Program-made: the position numbers and the translations under genes | Notes under the pieces: generated by a model | Told to the model about the DNA's origin: nothing | The model's database searches: none | Seen by the model: the letters and a program-made list of their open reading frames with translations, nothing else | Assembly: GCF_052857255.1 (NCBI RefSeq) | Contig: NC_135504.1 | Coordinates: 146,718,121-146,782,120 of the forward strand | Reading direction: 5' to 3' | Source: Amblyomma americanum | Taxonomy: Eukaryota; Arthropoda; Arachnida; Ixodida; Ixodidae | Length of the DNA stretch: 64,000 nucleotides | Shown here: positions 62,390 through 64,000 of the stretch, in pieces | Numbering within the stretch: position 1 is the first letter of the stretch | Layout of the letters: each line of letters starts with the position of its first letter

Positions 62390-64000
62390 GCTTGTTTCGT
62401 TGTATTAAGCACGAATACATGCTTTTCGCGCAGTTATAAGAGAAAAAGTTTAGACGCGTATCAGAGGAACACTTGTAAAACTGATGTGTTGTGATTTAGC
62501 TCGTTTCGGTCTAAAACAGCTTGTTTCGTTGTATTAAGCAAGAATACATGCTTTTCGCGCAGTTATAAGAGAAAAAGTTTTGACGCGTATCAGAGGAACA
62601 CTTGTAAAACCGATGTGTTGTGATTTAGCTCGTTTGGGTCTAAAACAGCTTGTTTCGTTGTATTAAGCAAGAATACATGCTTTTCGCGCAGTTATAAGAG
62701 AAAAAGTTTTGACGCGTGTCACAGGGACACTTGTAAAACCGATGTGTTCAGATTTACCTCGTTTCGGTCTAAAACAGCTTGTTTCGCTGTATTAAGCAAG
62801 AATACATGCTTTTCGCGCAGTTATAAGAGAAAAAGTTTTGACGCGTGTCACAGGGACACTTGTAAAACCGATGTGTTGTGATTTAGCTCGTTTCGGTCTA
62901 AAACAGCTTGTTTCGTTGTATTAAGCAAGAATACATGCTTTTCGCGCAGTTATAAGAGAAAAAGTTTTGACGCGTATCAGAGGAACACTTGTAAAACCGA
63001 TGTGTTTGATTTAGCTCGTTTCGGTCTAAAACAGCTTGTTTCGCTGTATTAAGCAAGAATACATGCTTTTCGCGCAGTTATAAGAGAAAAAGTTTTGACG
63101 CGTGTCACGGGACACTTGTAAAACCGATGTGTTCAGATTTAGCTCGTTTCGGTCTAAAACAACTTGTTTCGTTGTATTAAGCACGAATACATGCTTTTCG
63201 CGCAGTTATAAGAGAAAAAAGTTTTGACGCGTATCAGAGGAACACTTGTAAAACCGATGTGTTGTGATTTAGCTCGTTTTGGTCTAAAACAGCTTGTTTC
63301 GCTGTATTAAGCAAGAATACGTGCTTTTCGCGCAGTTAGAAGAGAAAAAGTTTTGACGCGTATCAGAGGAACACTTGTAAAACCGATGTGTTGTGATTTA
63401 GCTCGTTTCGGTCTAAAACAGCTTGTTTCGCTGTATTAAGCAAGAATACAGGCTTTTCGCGCAGTTATTAGAGAAAAAGTTTTGACACTTGTAATACCGA
63501 TGTGTTGTGATTTGGCTCGTTTCGGTCTAAAACAGCTTGTTTCGTTGTATTAAGCAAGTATACATGCTTTTCGCGCAGTTATAAGAGAAAAAGATTTGAC
63601 GCGTATCAGAGGAACACTTGTAAAGCCGATGTGTTGTGATTTAGCTCGTTTCGGTCTAAAACAGCTTGTTTCGCTGTAATAAGCAGGAATACATGCTTTT
63701 CGCGCAGTTATAAGAGAAGAAGTTTTAAAGGCGTGTCACAGAGACACTTGTAAAACCGATGTGTTGTGATTTAGCTCGTTTCGGTCTAAAACAGCTTGTT
63801 TCGCTGTATTAAGCAAGAATACGTGCTTTTCGCGCAGTTATTAGAGAAAAAGTTTTGACGCGTGTCACAGGGACACGTGTAAAACCGACGTGTTCAGATC
63901 TAGCTCGTTTCGGTCTAAAACAACTTGATTCGTTGTATTAAGCACGAATACATGCTTTTCGCGCAGTTATAAGAGAAAAAGTTTTGACGAGTATCACGTA
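62390..64000 (+). repeat. Copy of the ~13.95-16 kb region, running off the window
   Basis: Monomers match 13948 onward at +48,442, then +48,441 after a one-base loss in GTGTTTGATTTAG near 63003. The match includes GTCACGGGACAC, AATACAGGC near 63447 and the 15-bp-deletion monomer at 63480. Near 63850 the sequence jumps to the ACACGTGTAAAACCGACG monomer, so three monomers present at about 15413-15784 are absent. The last monomer is cut by the window end at GAGTATCACGTA. Confidence 0.83.

Larger units (their letters stand above)
1..64000 (+). repeat. Tandem satellite array, ~129-bp monomer, whole window
   Basis: From the first base to the last the sequence is a head-to-tail series of related monomers. 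Each begins with GCTTGTTTCG and carries TGCTTTTCGCGCAG near position 31, an A5-GTTTTG tract near 54, ACGCGT near 65, TAAAACCGATGTGTT near 86 and TTCGGTCTAAAACA at the end. Successive starts at 1, 130, 259, 359, 488, 617, 746, 875, 1005, 1135 and 1273 give spacings of 129, 129, 100, 129, 129, 129, 129, 130, 130 and 138. Roughly 500 monomers fit in the window. All are in the same orientation and I found no interspersed element. Such arrays are known from eukaryotic centromeric, pericentromeric and subtelomeric heterochromatin; which applies here cannot be told from the sequence. Transcription as satellite RNA is possible, but no promoter is visible. I do not recognise the family. Confidence 0.98.

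Noticed and set aside
1..64000. CRISPR array
   Set aside because: Repeats are directly adjacent 129-bp monomers with no unique spacers and no cas genes. The TCTAAAAC ending is only a superficial likeness to some CRISPR repeats.
1..64000. CENP-B box (TTCGNNNNANNCGGG)
   Set aside because: Two places per monomer fit the first half: TTCGTTGTATT near monomer position 7 and TTCGGTCTAAA near 116. They continue with AAGC and ACAG instead of CGGG, so neither keeps the essential right half.
1..64000. Telomere repeats, rDNA or tRNA-derived repeat
   Set aside because: No short G-rich telomeric unit was seen. No rRNA-like conserved stretches are visible, and the monomer lacks a convincing tRNA A box and B box.
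1..64000. Transposon or retroelement origin of the array
   Set aside because: No terminal repeats, target-site duplications or transposase, integrase or reverse-transcriptase frames are visible. An ancient origin of the monomer from an element cannot be excluded, but nothing here shows it.
1..64000. A strict A/B dimer (258-bp) higher-order repeat
   Set aside because: Type A and type B monomers often alternate, but the order in the 11-mer is A A B A B A A A B A B, and B-B neighbours occur (for example 3061 and 3190). A simple dimer does not describe the array.

Overview
The whole 64-kb window is one uninterrupted tandem satellite DNA array. The basic unit is about 129 bp and about 38% GC, counted by hand on a typical monomer. 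It is repeated roughly 500 times, always in the same orientation. I see no unique sequence, transposon, RNA gene or credible protein-coding gene between, before or after the monomers, and the array runs off both ends of the window. Long homogeneous arrays like this are typical of eukaryotic centromeric, pericentromeric or subtelomeric heterochromatin. I do not recognise the monomer and cannot name the organism.

Monomer anatomy, numbered from the conserved GCTTGTTTCG: 1-10 GCTTGTTTCG; 11-30 a variable stretch (TTGTATTAAG or CTGTATTAAG, then CAAGAATACA or CACGAATACA); 31-50 TGCTTTTCGCGCAGTTATAA, nearly invariant; 51-64 GAG-A5-GTTTTG; 65-70 ACGCGT; 70-85 either TATCAGAGGAACACTTG (type A) or TGTCACAGGGACACTTG (type B); 86-103 TAAAACCGATGTGTT; 103-110 GTGATTTAG or CAGATTTAG; 111-129 CTCGTTTCGGTCTAAAACA. 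Recurrent length variants are a 100-bp monomer (29-bp deletion), a roughly 114-bp monomer (15-bp deletion) and a roughly 138-bp monomer (8-bp duplication).

Layout. 1-2,802: two exact-length copies of an 11-monomer higher-order repeat (HOR; 1,401 bp). About 2,076-13,433: a 5,657-bp block duplicated in tandem and apparently identical. About 13.4-36.3 kb: a mosaic of shorter shared segments, partly tandem (1,035, 648 and 518 bp offsets) and partly interspersed (4,734 and 5,899 bp offsets). 36.3-43.8 kb: a 3,735-bp tandem duplication. 44.07-45.88 kb: a 904-bp tandem duplication. 45.1-54.9 kb: a 4,897-bp tandem duplication, apparently identical. 54.9-57.3 kb: a copy of 42.9-46.2 kb that lacks the 904-bp duplication. 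57.3-62.4 kb: the 11-mer HOR again, plus a related 16-mer (about 2,046 bp), parallel to 1-4.77 kb. 62.4-64 kb: a copy of 13.9-16 kb.

No genes work together here. The biological content is the history and possible chromosome-structural role of the satellite: nested unequal exchange, sharp junctions between subfamilies, a repeat length divisible by three, a lack of CpG depletion, and a small dyad that survives in several variant forms. Identity statements come from reading aligned stretches by eye, not from a computed alignment.
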